A program made the translations under genes and the position numbers. A stretch of 64,000 bases of DNA from Adineta vaga (lineage: Eukaryota; Rotifera), in the NCBI GenBank assembly GCA_021613535.1, contig CP075493.1, positions 2,790,001 through 2,854,000 on the forward strand, written 5' to 3'. Below, one piece after another: positions 1 to 11,074 of this stretch. The notes beneath the pieces were generated by a model. The model ran no database searches. It was not told where the DNA came from and was given only the letters and a program-made list of their open reading frames with translations. The first letter of the stretch is position 1. Every line of letters starts with the position of its first letter.

Positions 1-998
1 GTATGAAACTAACATTGTTGAATATACAAATCGAAATAAAATGGAAGAAACAACAGCAAAAGTATTTGCTCGATTACATCATATGAAAAGTGTATTATGT
101 AAAACAATTAAAAGTAAGTTATCTATCAATCCTCAGATGAATGAAGACGATAGTTTAATACTATGAAATCTACTTTGCAATTCACTCGTATCTCATTGAG
201 GAAAATCGAACTTTTCTACTTAGTTACTTGTCTTATGTGACATATTCAATATATTTACTTTTGTTTTTAGAAACGCCGAAATTTTGTGGTGGTATTAGAA
301 ATCAAAATGTCACATATTGTTCTCCAACAAGTTATATGTCAACAACTGACGATGAGATCGACAAACTATACGAACCGACGGTGACTTCATTTGCTGATGT
401 GAGTAATAATGCGACAGAAGAAAGTAACAAAATATTTGATTTTATTTCGATTTAGATTACATCGGATGATACGATCTCAGCTATCAGTAGAGATTCATCT
501 GATTCTGGTGTGTCAACATTGAGTGACTTTTCACACTGTTCATTATTGTCATCGACGTCATCAATTCATCGATCAATAACCAAATCACAATCATGTCATT
601 TAAGGTGTGATCCATCATTCATTAATTATGTTTCACATAATCTATTATCTTCGGATCGTTCGGAGTTTTTTCTCAATGAAATTGAAGAATCTCCATCAGC
701 ACAATTACCATTAGCTGAAAGTAGTCGACGAATTGTTTATGAAAATGATCAAACCATTATCGCCGAAGATGAAGATGAACATGCCGGACCATTGACATCA
801 ACATTAGTAGATGGATGGTATACGATTACAAAAAGTTACTCCGCAATCTTTCGTCAGGATTTAACTGTACGAAAGAATGAACTGGTACAAGTACTTCGTT
901 GTACACATCCACATTGGGTTTGGGTACGAAATGAAGAAAGTAATGAAGGTTTTGTACCAACAGATTGCCTTACCGCTTCATCATTATTGCAACATTGA
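1..998 (+). CDS. SH3-domain protein, C-terminal part (5' end outside window)
   Basis: Three exons are visible: up to about 113, 271-398 and 456-998, joined by GT...AG introns of 157 and 57 bases with the frame kept. The upstream exon encodes YETNIVEYTNRNK and runs off the left edge, so the N-terminus is missing. The middle is low-complexity and Ser/Thr/Asp-rich (ITSDDTISAISRDSSDSG). The last 60 or so residues form an SH3 domain: DGWYTITKSYSA, the acidic/RT-loop region, then HPHWVWVRNEESNEGFVP, which holds the conserved Trp and the G-x-VP end of the fold, with PTDCL after it. SH3 domains bind proline-rich ligands. A C-terminal SH3 after a long linker suits a cytoskeletal or Rho-GEF type scaffold, but the part that would name the family is absent. 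The stop at 996-998 is clear. Confidence 0.75.
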
Positions 999-1288
999 AA
1001 TGGCAAAAACGTGTTGTTGCTGTTTTTTTTAAACAAATCTATTCTGAACATTGAAAATAATGTACTATTCATGTTGTGTGATGTATATAGTTTGATTTTA
1101 AACTAAAAAGAAGAAAATTGTATTTTTAAATGACTAATGATCTTTTGAATTGCTTCGAATACGTAGCGAAAGAAAAGAAATATAAGTACGTAATAAAAGA
1201 CTGAAAGTAGATTATAGATATGAATATTGAGATTATTTATTAGGAAATCATACTGATGATGTTATTGCACATTGGCATGTTTATTTAT

Positions 1289-2050
1289 CAGGGCTCCGTG
1301 TAGGATCGGATGGGACGAAATTTTTTCGTCCCATCCCATCCCATTATTTAACAAAAAATCTCAAATAGCATTTCAAAAACGGATTTTTCGGATCATTGTC
1401 AGTTCTATCAATCAGATTGAGTTTTTCAGTATTTCGTGTTACATTTCTTAGCTTTTTTATAATGAAGTTCACCACATTTTTTACCTTTTTTTAAAAATAC
1501 ATATCACTATTTATATAAATACAAAAAATAAATAACGGAGTAAATTAGAGTGATAAATGAATACCTCCTCCTCAGCTCCCTCAAGAATAAAGGGCTTTGG
1601 GCCTTATATTATGTCGCGACACATTCGGTTCAAAACCTGGCTAAATATCCGCCAAAATACACACAATTCTCCCGAAAATTTCCTTCCAGTGGCCTTCTAA
1701 GAATGATGAATGGGTTATATTAGTTCAAATTTAGAGTACCTTTATTTTGATCGAGATTACCATCTAATTAGTATGCCTTGTAATCACTCAAAGAGTCTTT
1801 TAAAAAACACATTTTTAAGTTGTTTTTGTTGCATAATTTCGACCAATATCCATGTTTTTTTTCGATAAATTGAGAATTTCTATAGAAAACTTGTCCCACG
1901 GGATGGGATGGGATTTTAAAAAAATCTTCGCCCCATGGTGGGATGGGACTCTAAAAAATTTTCCGTCCTATCCCATCCCATGGGATAATAATTTTTTAAA
2001 AACCGTCCCATGGGATAGGATGAGATCGTCTCATCCCACACGGAGCCCTG
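1289..2050. mobile_element. non-autonomous hAT-type DNA transposon (MITE-like), intact ends and TSD
   Basis: The element starts CAGGGCTCCGTGT and ends ACACGGAGCCCTG, a perfect 13-bp terminal inverted repeat that continues imperfectly (AGGAT/GGGAT). It is flanked on both sides by the 8-bp direct duplication TTATTTAT (1281-1288 and 2051-2058). An 8-bp target duplication with CAGGG termini is characteristic of the hAT superfamily. The 762-bp interior has no transposase reading frame. Just inside both ends lie repeated GGGATGGGA/TCCCATCCC units (about 1304-1345 and 1897-2038), which look like the subterminal motifs hAT transposases bind. It sits between the SH3 gene and the dioxygenase gene without breaking either. 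The perfect duplication suggests a fairly recent insertion. Confidence 0.88.
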
Positions 2051-2222
2051 TTATTTATGTATTGATGCAATGTATGAATCAGTTAAGTAGAGCTACTATG
2101 ATTATGTTTGTGTTTGGTGTATTTTTGAATATATGACTCATTGTGGTTGTTATTGCGCAAGTATAGGATCAATGAAAATAAATAGGTTGTTTTTTTTGTT
2201 TTGAAGAAAAGAATACGATCAC

Positions 2223-3439
2223 ATGGGTGAGGAAGGTTCGATTCAAGATTTTGAAGTTGAATGGCATGATTTTTTAACGAAATTTCATGCTGACAACGAC
2301 GATGCTAAACAACGAATACGAAAAGTAAATATTGTGATAAACATACATCTTGTATTTGTTTATTTCTATCAAAAGGTGGATCTTCTTCCTGATAAGAACG
2401 TTGTTTGCTTTGTTCTTTACAATACATTTTCTCCTGATGAATGTCAATTTTTAATTAATTCGATAGAAAATATTGGTAACGATTCTTTCTAGAATATATT
2501 AACAAATTCTTTGAAACTATTATAATAGGTTTTAATAAACTTTTATATGGAGATAATTATCGTACAAATACACGGTTAGAATTTATTTTGATACTAAATT
2601 GATTTGACATCTGATTCTTTTCAGAACTCAAATAACGCAAAAAAATCTTGCAAATGAATTTTTTCTTCGTGTAAAAGGTAACTTTGTCCCCCCTCTTTCC
2701 AAAACAATACATATTTAACCATATTATCATAATATAAATAAAGATTTTCTTCCAAACCAATGGCCCGGCAAACAGAATACATTGCATTGGAATTTATTGA
2801 ATCTAAATGAACGAATACGGATATGCAGGTATGAATGAAAATAGTGAAAGTTTCGTAACTTAGAAATTCTATTTTAGATATGAACCTGGTCAATATTTTG
2901 CACCTCATTTCGATGGAATTTATAAACGATCTTACATGGAACAGAGTCAATTAACCATCATGGCATATCTCAACGATTCATTTACTGGTGGTCATACAAA
3001 TTTTCTCGATGAGAAATCTAAACCGCCTCCAGTTACTTATGCATTGAAACCTGAAACAGGTACTGATATTTTATGACATTCTATTGATTTGATAGAAATG
3101 AAATTGTCTTAATTTGTTGTTTTCAGGAATGGTTTTAATTTTTCAACATGAAATCTATCATGAAGGTGAAGCTGTTATTACAGGCAAGAAATATATTATG
3201 CGAAGGTATGCTATTAAATGCTCTTAGTTTGTCAAATTGAAATATGTTTGTTGTCTATTGTTGTAAAATAGTATGTGATATATACACGAGTGTTAAGTGA
3301 ACCAATGTCTCAAAAAGAACAAGAAGCAAGAGATTTAATTGCTGAAGCTGAACGTCATGAAGATCAATCGAATTTCGACGAAGCAACAAAATGTTATCGA
3401 AAAGCGTATAAATTATGGCCAGATTTGGAAAAAGAATAA
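2223..3439 (+). CDS. 2OG-Fe(II) dioxygenase (prolyl 4-hydroxylase-like) with C-terminal TPR-like helix pair
   Basis: Exons from 2223 encode MGEEGSIQDFEVEWHDFL, then FVLYNTFSPDECQFLI, YEPGQYFAPHFDGIYKR, LTIMAYLNDSFTGGHTNFL and FQHEIYHEGEAVITGKKY. HFD supplies the first His and Asp of the iron facial triad, YHEG the distal His, and the Lys/Arg after it would hold 2-oxoglutarate. This is the P4Hc-type jelly-roll. The tail (QEARDLIAEAERHED through FDEATKCYRKAYKLW) resembles a TPR hairpin. Introns are 50-70 bases. At the last junction (about 3205/3272) the donor leaves phase 2 but the acceptor opens in phase 0. One base seems missing where R-S-D-V-I-Y-T-R would be expected, so this copy is frame-broken or mis-assembled there. 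No signal peptide is seen. Substrate unknown. Confidence 0.8.
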
Positions 3440-3839
3440 ATTAATTTTTTTTGTAATTTTATCTAAATAAATATCAACTGACGTGAACATGTCTACGTGT
3501 TTGAGTGTGTAAAAAATGAGTTAAATACAACATTTCTTTATTATATATTTTGTGATGTCGTTGAATTACAACTGAATAATCAGGTGATCGCATTGTTTTT
3601 GTGTAATAACTACATTGATATAAAAACTAGTGGATTGATTCATAGCCAATCATTTACTATAATGGATAATAGATAAAGCCTGTCCAATAGTTATGACATA
3701 TAAGTGAATAGCACCGAATTAGACCAATTAAAAACTCAATTCATCTATTATGGTATTATTGTGAGTATTGTATAATTTTTGGATTAGTTTTAATATATGC
3801 ATTATAGATCTATCAAAGTCGAGAGAATTGATCAGATGT

Positions 3840-4295
3840 TCATTTAACACTATCGACAGCAACACCATCTCATGAAGATGTTCCACCTAAATTAGCAACG
3901 TTGAAAATAGGTGCAGTAACGAGTCTCGATCTGTGTTCAGCCAACAAAGACGGAGATAGAACGAGCAAAAATCGATGCTGATGTAAGTTTATGTTTACTC
4001 TACTAAATGAACAAATCTTTTTCAAATAATTCTTTTTTTTTAGAGTAAACAATACAAAGTAACCATTGCTATACTGGATATATAATGTTTGTTTGGGAGA
4101 TACATTTGATTTTCCACTGGGTACAGACACAAATGTAAAAGTTGAATATAGACCAGTGAAAAAATGAACGTGAAATTCATTTCATCTGATTTACGATCAA
4201 AAGAACATGGTTTAAACTATACAGTAACAATGGTTGATTCAAATAATCTTGAATGACCAATAGATAGAAAACTGGAATATAAACAAACATAAGAT
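3840..4295 (+). pseudogene. decayed coding remnant, possibly DUF4139 C-terminal fragment
   Basis: Stretches of coding-like sequence appear in shifting frames with stops: HEDVPPKLATLKIGAVTSL near 3872-3925, GDTFDFPLGTDTNVKVEYRP near 4098-4157 followed by two stops, and SSDLRSKEHGLNYTVTMV near 4183-4240 followed by TGA. GDTFDFPLGTD...VEYRPVKK resembles the end of DUF4139 (mucoidy-inhibitor-like) proteins, where a P-G-D-S-F-x-x-x-L-G-x-D pattern is common. I cannot join it into one open frame, so I call it a broken copy. It could also be an exon-poor relic of another beta-sandwich protein. Confidence 0.35.
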
Positions 4296-4299
4296 ATAT

Positions 4300-5320
4300 A
4301 TATACATAAATTTTGTTTTTATAGTAAACTTTCAAAGAGCGAAATAAGTAGATCTGTCTTTTTCTTCTTATTGTATCATTTTAACGTACTCGTATGTTGT
4401 ATTGTTGCTTATGTATCTAATAAAGAATTGTTTAATAGAAAAATCAATGCTTGATCTAATTGAAATATTTCAACGAAATCTCAACATGATTATATATAGT
4501 ATACTGTCTCCTATAATAGGCAGTTATTTACAATCATCCTTTGATTGCAACACATTTTACAGTGGGAGGTGAAAGTCAAAACTGTGTGCTAAATTTTACA
4601 AAGTTCATTCAAAATATTGATATCAAATAGCGTGAAACTTGTTATTTTTAAAATTAAATACTCATTTATCCCTCCCTGATGGTTTAACAATTGTAATTCT
4701 TTACAGGAATGATTCTATATCATTGAATCTCATTATCAGCAAATCAACTCGAATAGATTAGTTCATAGGTATATGTAAATTAGATCCTATTTTTTCTAAT
4801 CATTTCTTTTTACACCAATTTCTATTAATTAAAATAAATCATCAATGTCATTATTTCTCTTTCTTTCTATGATATTTTTCATCATTACAAGACATGACCA
4901 GTTAATATTTCAATGACATCATATCATGTTTTCTGCTTTCTTTTCTTTCGTTTCTCATCTAATTACAATCCTCATCAACCCACGCGTCGTCTTATTGCTA
5001 CCGAGCATTCACGCATAACGTTCGACTGTACTTTTTTTGTTCCCGTCGTGCATTTCGAAGAGAAAGAAGGAGACGATCATTGCTTGTTTCTTCTTTTTTC
5101 CTCTTATATGTCTTTTTTAGCAAAGTGTCTACCTTTAACATCACTGAATTTCGGCATGGTTGAGCGAACTCGCATTGCCTATTATACATATATGAATATA
5201 TGTTGCCTTCAAGATTTGATTTTTTTATGAATAGGTGCAATATTGTAGTCATGCTTTTTGGAGGTCTTTATTCGCTCTTTTTCTGTCCGTCCGATAGGAC
5301 ATATACTTGGGGTTTTTTCT

Positions 5321-5358
<38 letters not shown>

Positions 5359-5652
5359 CTATTTCTAGTCAATGAAGAGAGATGGGTAATTAGAAGTTGT
5401 TTTCTTTTCTTTTTTTCGCTTCTTTTTTCCGATTTAACAAAACACAACAAAGACGAAAAAGTTAGAAAAAGAGAGAGAGAGAAAAAGAGAAACAGTAAGA
5501 GCGAGTGTATTGGACCGTGCTCAGGAAAGAAATATTGCACGCAAGACGCCTAAGAAATTGGTGTTAATGAGAAGGATTACAAAAGAAAATTCTTCCTTTT
5601 ATTTTTAGATTAAGTCGTTGTTGATTGGACTTTTCGCGTGCAAAATAGCATC
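4300..5652. other. intergenic region with CT and GA microsatellites
   Basis: No coding region is supported. It contains a (CT)n tract at about 5326-5353 and a (GA)n tract at about 5470-5482, which are mutually complementary and could pair. A splice-acceptor-like TTTTATTTTTAG ends at 5608, 45 bases before the next start codon. Open frames here are low-complexity shadows. Confidence 0.5.
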
Positions 5653-6130
5653 ATGTCCATCCGGCCACGACCCTACGCTTCCGTTAATCGATATGCAGTG
5701 TAAGTTGATTGAGAAGACTTTGAAATTATAATCGTTTATTGTTTGTTTCTTAGACGAAGACCAACATTTATTCCACGAGCACCAGTTGCCCCTGCAGCAG
5801 CTGGAGGTGGCCGTGGACTTGCTGGTATTATTGGTGGAATAGCTTGTCCATTACTCTGTCTTGGATGTCTAGCATCATTAGCTTTACTTGGTCTTTTCGC
5901 TACTATGATCGCTGCTGCTGCTTACATGAGTATGTTATTTTTGTGGTTTATTTCATTATTGTAACACTAACGTCTTTCTTCTATATTTAGACAAGATTCA
6001 AAGTCAAATTCGTAAAAATGCTACAGGAGCTGGATCGATAATGGAATTGAACATTATGGTTCTCGTCTGTGCTCTGCTCTGCTCGGTCTATGTATTATCT
6101 AAACATCGTCGAAGTGTTGCGAGCACTTGA
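5653..6130 (+). CDS. small Gly/Ala-rich two-helix membrane protein, paralogue A
   Basis: Three exons: 5653-5699, 5754-5939, 5991-6130. The protein begins MSIRPRPYASVNRYAV, has a basic proline-rich stretch RRRPTFIPRAPVAP, a glycine segment AAAGGGRGLAGIIGG, and a long hydrophobic helix rich in Cys, Leu and Ala (CPLLCLGCLASLALLGLFAT). A second helix MELNIMVLVCALLCSVYVL follows, ending in a basic tail KHRRSVAST. It is about 123 residues. I do not recognise a family. The gene at 7207 has the same exon number, the same phases (2 and 1) and the same PA(A)AAGGG-helix-loop-helix layout, so the two are tandem duplicates. Both introns are about 50 bases and the start is the first ATG after an acceptor-like site. 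Membrane location is inferred from hydrophobicity. Confidence 0.78.
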
Positions 6131-7206
6131 TCAAATAAACAAACTTCTATAAATCTATTCTAACACCTTTGAATCAGAAAAAAAATCGCCTATTTTTTTG
6201 CAACACAACTATATTTTTCCTTTCAATTTTTCTAATATTTTTGCGCGCCAGAAGAAAAAATTCTCTTTTTTTTTGAACAGGTACAATCGTTTTTTTTTCT
6301 CTCCTAATTTAATCCAACAATCATCGTCGTTATCGTCGTCGTCGTTATTATTTACTACTTTTTCTTGAAATATAAAATAAAATGCTGCGAGTTTTGTTTT
6401 TATTATTAAATATATTTAAACCTGTTTAATATATTCTCTTTAATATCAAGAAAGTTTTCAGTGAATATGGATTATTCATTCATCTAAAACCTATTCAAAT
6501 AGTTCAGATATGGACAAACTTTTCGATGTTTGTTTTTTTTCTTGTTCTGTCGAAATATAATCGTTGAGTTTGATTACCAAGGCCAATTCTCGTTTACTTG
6601 CACATATACTCATGAAAAACCTGTCATTCTATTCTATAGTCCATGCGTTTGTTCTGCTACGTCATGCATGATTGGTATTCTTTTTTTTTGTCATATTTGT
6701 ACATATTCATCGTCAAATACGGAGGCTGATGTACACAACTTGTTTCTCTCTTTGATGTCATTTTTTTCATTCGTTCACGTAGGTGAAATACCTTTTTTTT
6801 CCTCTCTATGTTATAAGTCATGCACATTGATGAGAAATATATTAGTTTTTCTCTTGTGTTAACATGAGGAAAAAAATGCCGTCAACCATAACGTAAATGT
6901 ACAGGGTTGTTTCTCCTTCAGATGGTAGAATATAGATAGAAAAAGAATAGAAGAGAGAGAGAGCGCGAGAAGCAGAGTGTGAAGAAATACAGTGGCGTAT
7001 TTTTTTCAAACAATAATAACTAACGAGTGTGGTATGTTTAGGCAAGAAAGGAAAAGAGAGTGCATACGATAGGATTTAGTATTGGTTATTTGTTTTTTTC
7101 GAAGAACAAAAAATATTTCTCTTTCTCTCTCTCTCTCTCTTTTTGAATTGATTATCAACCAGTTTCTATTTACTTTCTAGATCGCTGTCCATCCTAAACT
7201 AAAAAC
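6131..7206. other. intergenic region between paralogues A and B, GA/CT tracts
   Basis: No gene supported. A GA-rich tract (about 6951-6970) and a CT tract (about 7123-7142) repeat the arrangement seen upstream of paralogue A. An acceptor-like TTTACTTTCTAG ends at 7180, 26 bases before the next ATG. The 3' UTR of paralogue A is T-rich. Confidence 0.45.
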
Positions 7207-7615
7207 ATGCTCGGACGGTAGGTGTAATATCAATTATGTTTTGATAATAATTTATCTGTAACTTGTTTATTTCAGACCAGCAGGACCTGCAGCCGCAGGT
7301 GGCGGCAAAATGGGTGGATTATTAGGTGGTTTAGGTGGTGCTATCACCTGCCTCTGTTGTTTATCAGCACTTGGTCTCATTGGACTTTGGGCAACTTTTA
7401 TTCCATTCGTTGCATTCTTCAGTAAGTTACCTTAATGATTCTCCTTCCGTTCATATCTTATATATTTTCTTTTCTTAAAAATAGAATATGCCTATGATCA
7501 AGAAGTAAGAGCTTATGGTGCTGGTCCAAGCATTCAAAATCTTCAACAAATTGTTTTACTTCTCGCTATTTGCCTATTATCGATTCGTTTTGCTAAACGG
7601 CAGATGAATACATAA
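7207..7615 (+). CDS. small Gly/Ala-rich two-helix membrane protein, paralogue B
   Basis: Exons 7207-7217, 7276-7421 and 7485-7615 encode MLGRPAGPAAAGGGKMGG, a hydrophobic helix ITCLCCLSALGLIGLWATFI followed by PFVAFF, a polar linker KYAYDQEVRAYGAGPS, then a second helix IVLLLAICLLSIRF and the basic end AKRQMNT. Length is about 95 residues. The first exon carries only 11 coding bases. Layout and intron phases match the gene at 5653, but this copy lacks its basic Pro-rich N-terminus. The two Cys-rich first helices (CPLLCLGCL versus CLCCLSAL) are the best conserved part and could be palmitoylated or disulphide-linked. That last point is inference. No known family recognised. Confidence 0.75.
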
Positions 7616-8479
7616 GATCAATTATATTCAAAAACACTTTCATCTATTTTTTGCATATTGAACTACAGTCGTTATCATCGTCATCGTTGTTTTTTTTCTG
7701 TCAAATTTCTTCCACAACAAAATGTATATGCGCGCTTGGTAAACACAAAGAAATAGAGAGAGAAGAGTTGTTGTTGTCGTCGTCGTCATTATCGTTATTT
7801 AAAATTCATCCCAACACCACAATTCTACCTTTTTTTTCCAGTCTCGATCTCTCTACAAGTTTTTTGTCTTTATTTTTTTCTATATATGAATTTTTTTATC
7901 TATTGATCAAAGCACGCGTCCGCATATATCCATATTTTTGTATCTAAAATAATATTTCATGCACATCTATCGGATGATTTAAGAAAGAGTTGCAATCATC
8001 AAATATTTTTATACTATATTCAGTTTAAACCATTCATAGTGTGAGATGGGATCATTTATATTTTGTCCAGACATAAAAATTTGTAAAACAACTATTGACA
8101 ACAACAAAACACATTTGTTACATATTTTTATGATTTGTTCACCTACTCGACGATTAGCGACATCTATTCCTAATTCAGAAACCGATCCAACGTTGTGAAT
8201 CTAATGGAATAATTCTCTTTGAAATTTCCTACCAACGCAAAAACAACTCGTTTTGTATTTATTAATACATTTTATTCGAAAAAAATATGGAATCATCAAT
8301 GATGTTATATAAGTGATGGATAAATATCACCAATAATTGAATTGAAATAAATAGTATATCGATTGTTGTTTCTTTTTAATTTAAATTACTACACAACACA
8401 TAGTCTTGCTTCTATCAAATACAAATTTTCGTATGATAATCAATTCAAATCATGTATATCTAAGATTTCTTTTATTTAG
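7616..8479. other. intergenic region, nothing recognised
   Basis: A+T-rich with T-runs and CGT-triplet stretches (about 7770-7795). No coding or RNA gene supported. An acceptor-like TTTTATTTAG abuts the next start codon at 8480. Confidence 0.4.
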
Positions 8480-10511
8480 ATGTCGTCTTCAGGACAACAA
8501 TTCAATAACTCAAATAATGCACAATCACAAAATACAAATAATAACATGTTAGATGATTATGAAGATGATCCATCATTAACACAAAATACTTCGTATGTTA
8601 TACAAACGTTTGGAACATTTTTCTAGTTGACTTATTTACGACTTTTTAAATAACAACAGATTGAGGGGAAAAAACTAGTTTCTAAATATATCGTTGATAC
8701 TTTCCTCGACTCAAGGAGTATTGTTATGAACTAATAACTTTCGACAGTTAAAACATTCATTACTTAAATTGCGATAGTATAATACGATCTACATGATGAA
8801 TGGTTGAAATTTATTGAAAATTCTCCAGATGTAATATCTATTTGACAAAATGTAATCAACATTAAAAACAGACTATCATTAGGGAAATGGAATTCTATTT
8901 GAAAATTCTTAAAAACTCGAAATAATTTTAAAAAACACTTGAGAAAACCATCTCATTTCAATAGTTTCACTTCCTAGATTATGATAAATAATTCTTTCAT
9001 TATATTTAAAAAAGAAATTCTACGAGTTCAAATGTAGCGCTATTTTTGTGAAATTCACATATGTTTCTCGAAGAAAAATAAGTGAGTGTAAGTTTGAAGT
9101 CGAGAAATTTTGAGTGCCCTTCCTCTCTCCATTATAGACACAATCCCATTGTAATTAGAACTTCATTATAGGAATAATCCAATTTCAAAATAAAATACTG
9201 GCTATTATCGCAAATAGACTACGTGAGTTCCACATTTTAGTCCTAAAGAGACTGCACTGAAAAGCTTTTTATAGTATCATATTAAGTATAAATATCATCA
9301 TTCGATTGTTGTTCGAGATAAACATATTCCGGAACAATATGTGTCTATACTCGTTCGCGTCAACTATTCAGTTAATGTCGTAAATAGTCTGCAAGTATTT
9401 ATTTGTCTCAAAAAAAAAAAACTTCAAAATAACATTAAATGAGAAGGTTTTCTTCGGATAATTGATTTTCATAGAGGCAAACAACACATGTGCCATTATT
9501 CATGCTATTTCCGATGAGAATTATTAATAAAAAAAACTTGTAATTGTATTTCTTTCTAGTTCTAATTTCAATAATCAAACATCAAATATAAATAATCAGA
9601 ATACGAATCATGCAGCAGAATCAACGTAAGAAAATTTCCTTATTCAAATGAATATGTTTTGAAAATTGATTTAAAGATATTATCCTTTTGCTGGTTATCA
9701 TGGTGAAGGTGAAGTAAATGATCCCGATGCGAATTATCATGGTGAAGATGAAGAAAATGATCAAGATGATGACAATTTAGCCGAAATTGAAGAACATCTT
9801 CAAAATGCACAACTTAATAGTAATGATGATGACTATGAACTTTTTTCGGATGATGTTCAACGTGCATTTGAAAATTATGAAAATGAAGTATGTTAAAAAT
9901 AAGACTATTCCTTTCATTCATAGTTTATCTTATCATAGAATTCAAGACGTTGGCAACGTAGTGATTCGGTAAATATAACTATCTCTATATCATTGTGTTG
10001 TCTTGTTTCAGTGTTAATAGAAAAAAGCGACTTTTTTTTAGACGTGGAATACTTGTTCATCTGAAGAGGTAGTATTCAAATAATTTGCTTTATCAGTTTT
10101 TTTTTCTTTTATTAATAATTTTATATGCAAAAAAAAACCAGCTTTATTAGATCATTTATTCAATATTTATCTTTTTCTTCCTTTTAATAGCAAGATATCA
10201 TGTTTGAAGAAATGCGTGAATGTATGTTCTATATGACACAAGAATACTGTACAGCAGAAATGCCAACTGAATTAGTAATTACGATCAGATTAGTCGCCGG
10301 AGAAATAAATCTATTATCCTAATTATAGGTTGAAATTACTCAAAAAAGTGATTTAAATCCAAATGCCGTAGAATTTTGTCCATCATATCGGATACCGCCA
10401 ACAACAACAACAACAACATCAAGTGATACAATACCAATCATTGTAATGTCATGGACACCCTGTGTAGCACAAAAAGCTGAAGGCAATGCTGACGAGCAAG
10501 AACAAGAATAA
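8480..10511 (+). CDS. PAIP2-like protein with acidic region and C-terminal PAM2 motif
   Basis: Seven exons join in frame: 8480-8592, 9560-9625, 9677-9887, 9939-9968, 10042-10068, 10191-10274, 10329-10511. The N-terminus is Asn/Gln-rich and the middle very acidic (YHGEDEENDQDDDNL, then LAEIEEHLQNAQLNSNDDDY). Near the C-terminus is SDLNPNAVEFCPSY, a close match to the PAM2 consensus (L-N-P-x-A-x-x-F-x-P) that binds the MLLE domain of poly(A)-binding protein. The order acidic segment, helix EEMRECMFYMTQEY, PAM2 follows PAIP2, a repressor of PABP-dependent translation. The first intron (967 bases) is far longer than the others. The ATG directly follows an acceptor-like TTTATTTAG, so a 5' UTR intron or trans-splice site is possible. 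Function is inferred from the motif. Confidence 0.7.
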
Positions 10512-11074
10512 GATGACCTCTAACTGATTTCCATATGCATGTATTTTATTATTAACAAAAACATGAAGATATAGATATTCTAATAACAAATCCACCTGTG
10601 AGATTGTCCGTTGCTTTCTTCTATTTTTTTTTCTATTCATACCATGTTTCTTTTTTCTTCTGGGTTTTTTCTCTCATTCTTAATTTTCAACAACGGCTGC
10701 AAAAAAAATATTAAACTGTCTATGTGGACTCCGTCTCTTTTTTTATCGAGTAAAGCAAATAAAAAAGAAGAATATTAACGTCTATGACCTTCATTGCTTG
10801 GTTTTTTTCCTTTCTTTGGATGTACTGTCGTGACAGTTTTTTTCTTTCCTATTTCAGATAGTTAAGTCGAATTTCGGCGAAAACAAACCAACGAATTCTT
10901 ATTTATGTTGCTTTTTGGCTTCTAATTGTGTTCGTTCTGAAGGAGTATCTGAATTGTTTTTTCTTTCTTTCAATTTGACGACACTATTTTACATGCTTGA
11001 AAGTCGAATGTCTTTTCCTTTTCTGTTGCTAGATAGATTGTATCTTCTTGTTTTTAAAAACAAAAACGACGTTT
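10512..11074. other. 3' UTR / promoter stretch, nothing recognised
   Basis: T-rich sequence between the PAIP2-like stop and the BRCT gene start. No open frame with coding character. Confidence 0.4.

Noticed and set aside
1852-2136. Open frame inside the hAT-type element
   Set aside because: Crosses the right transposon end, has no transposase motif and is made of the G/A-rich subterminal repeats.
5200-5553. Long open frames on both strands over the CT/GA tracts
   Set aside because: Low-complexity translation (Leu/Ser or Arg/Glu runs) of microsatellites, no splice context.
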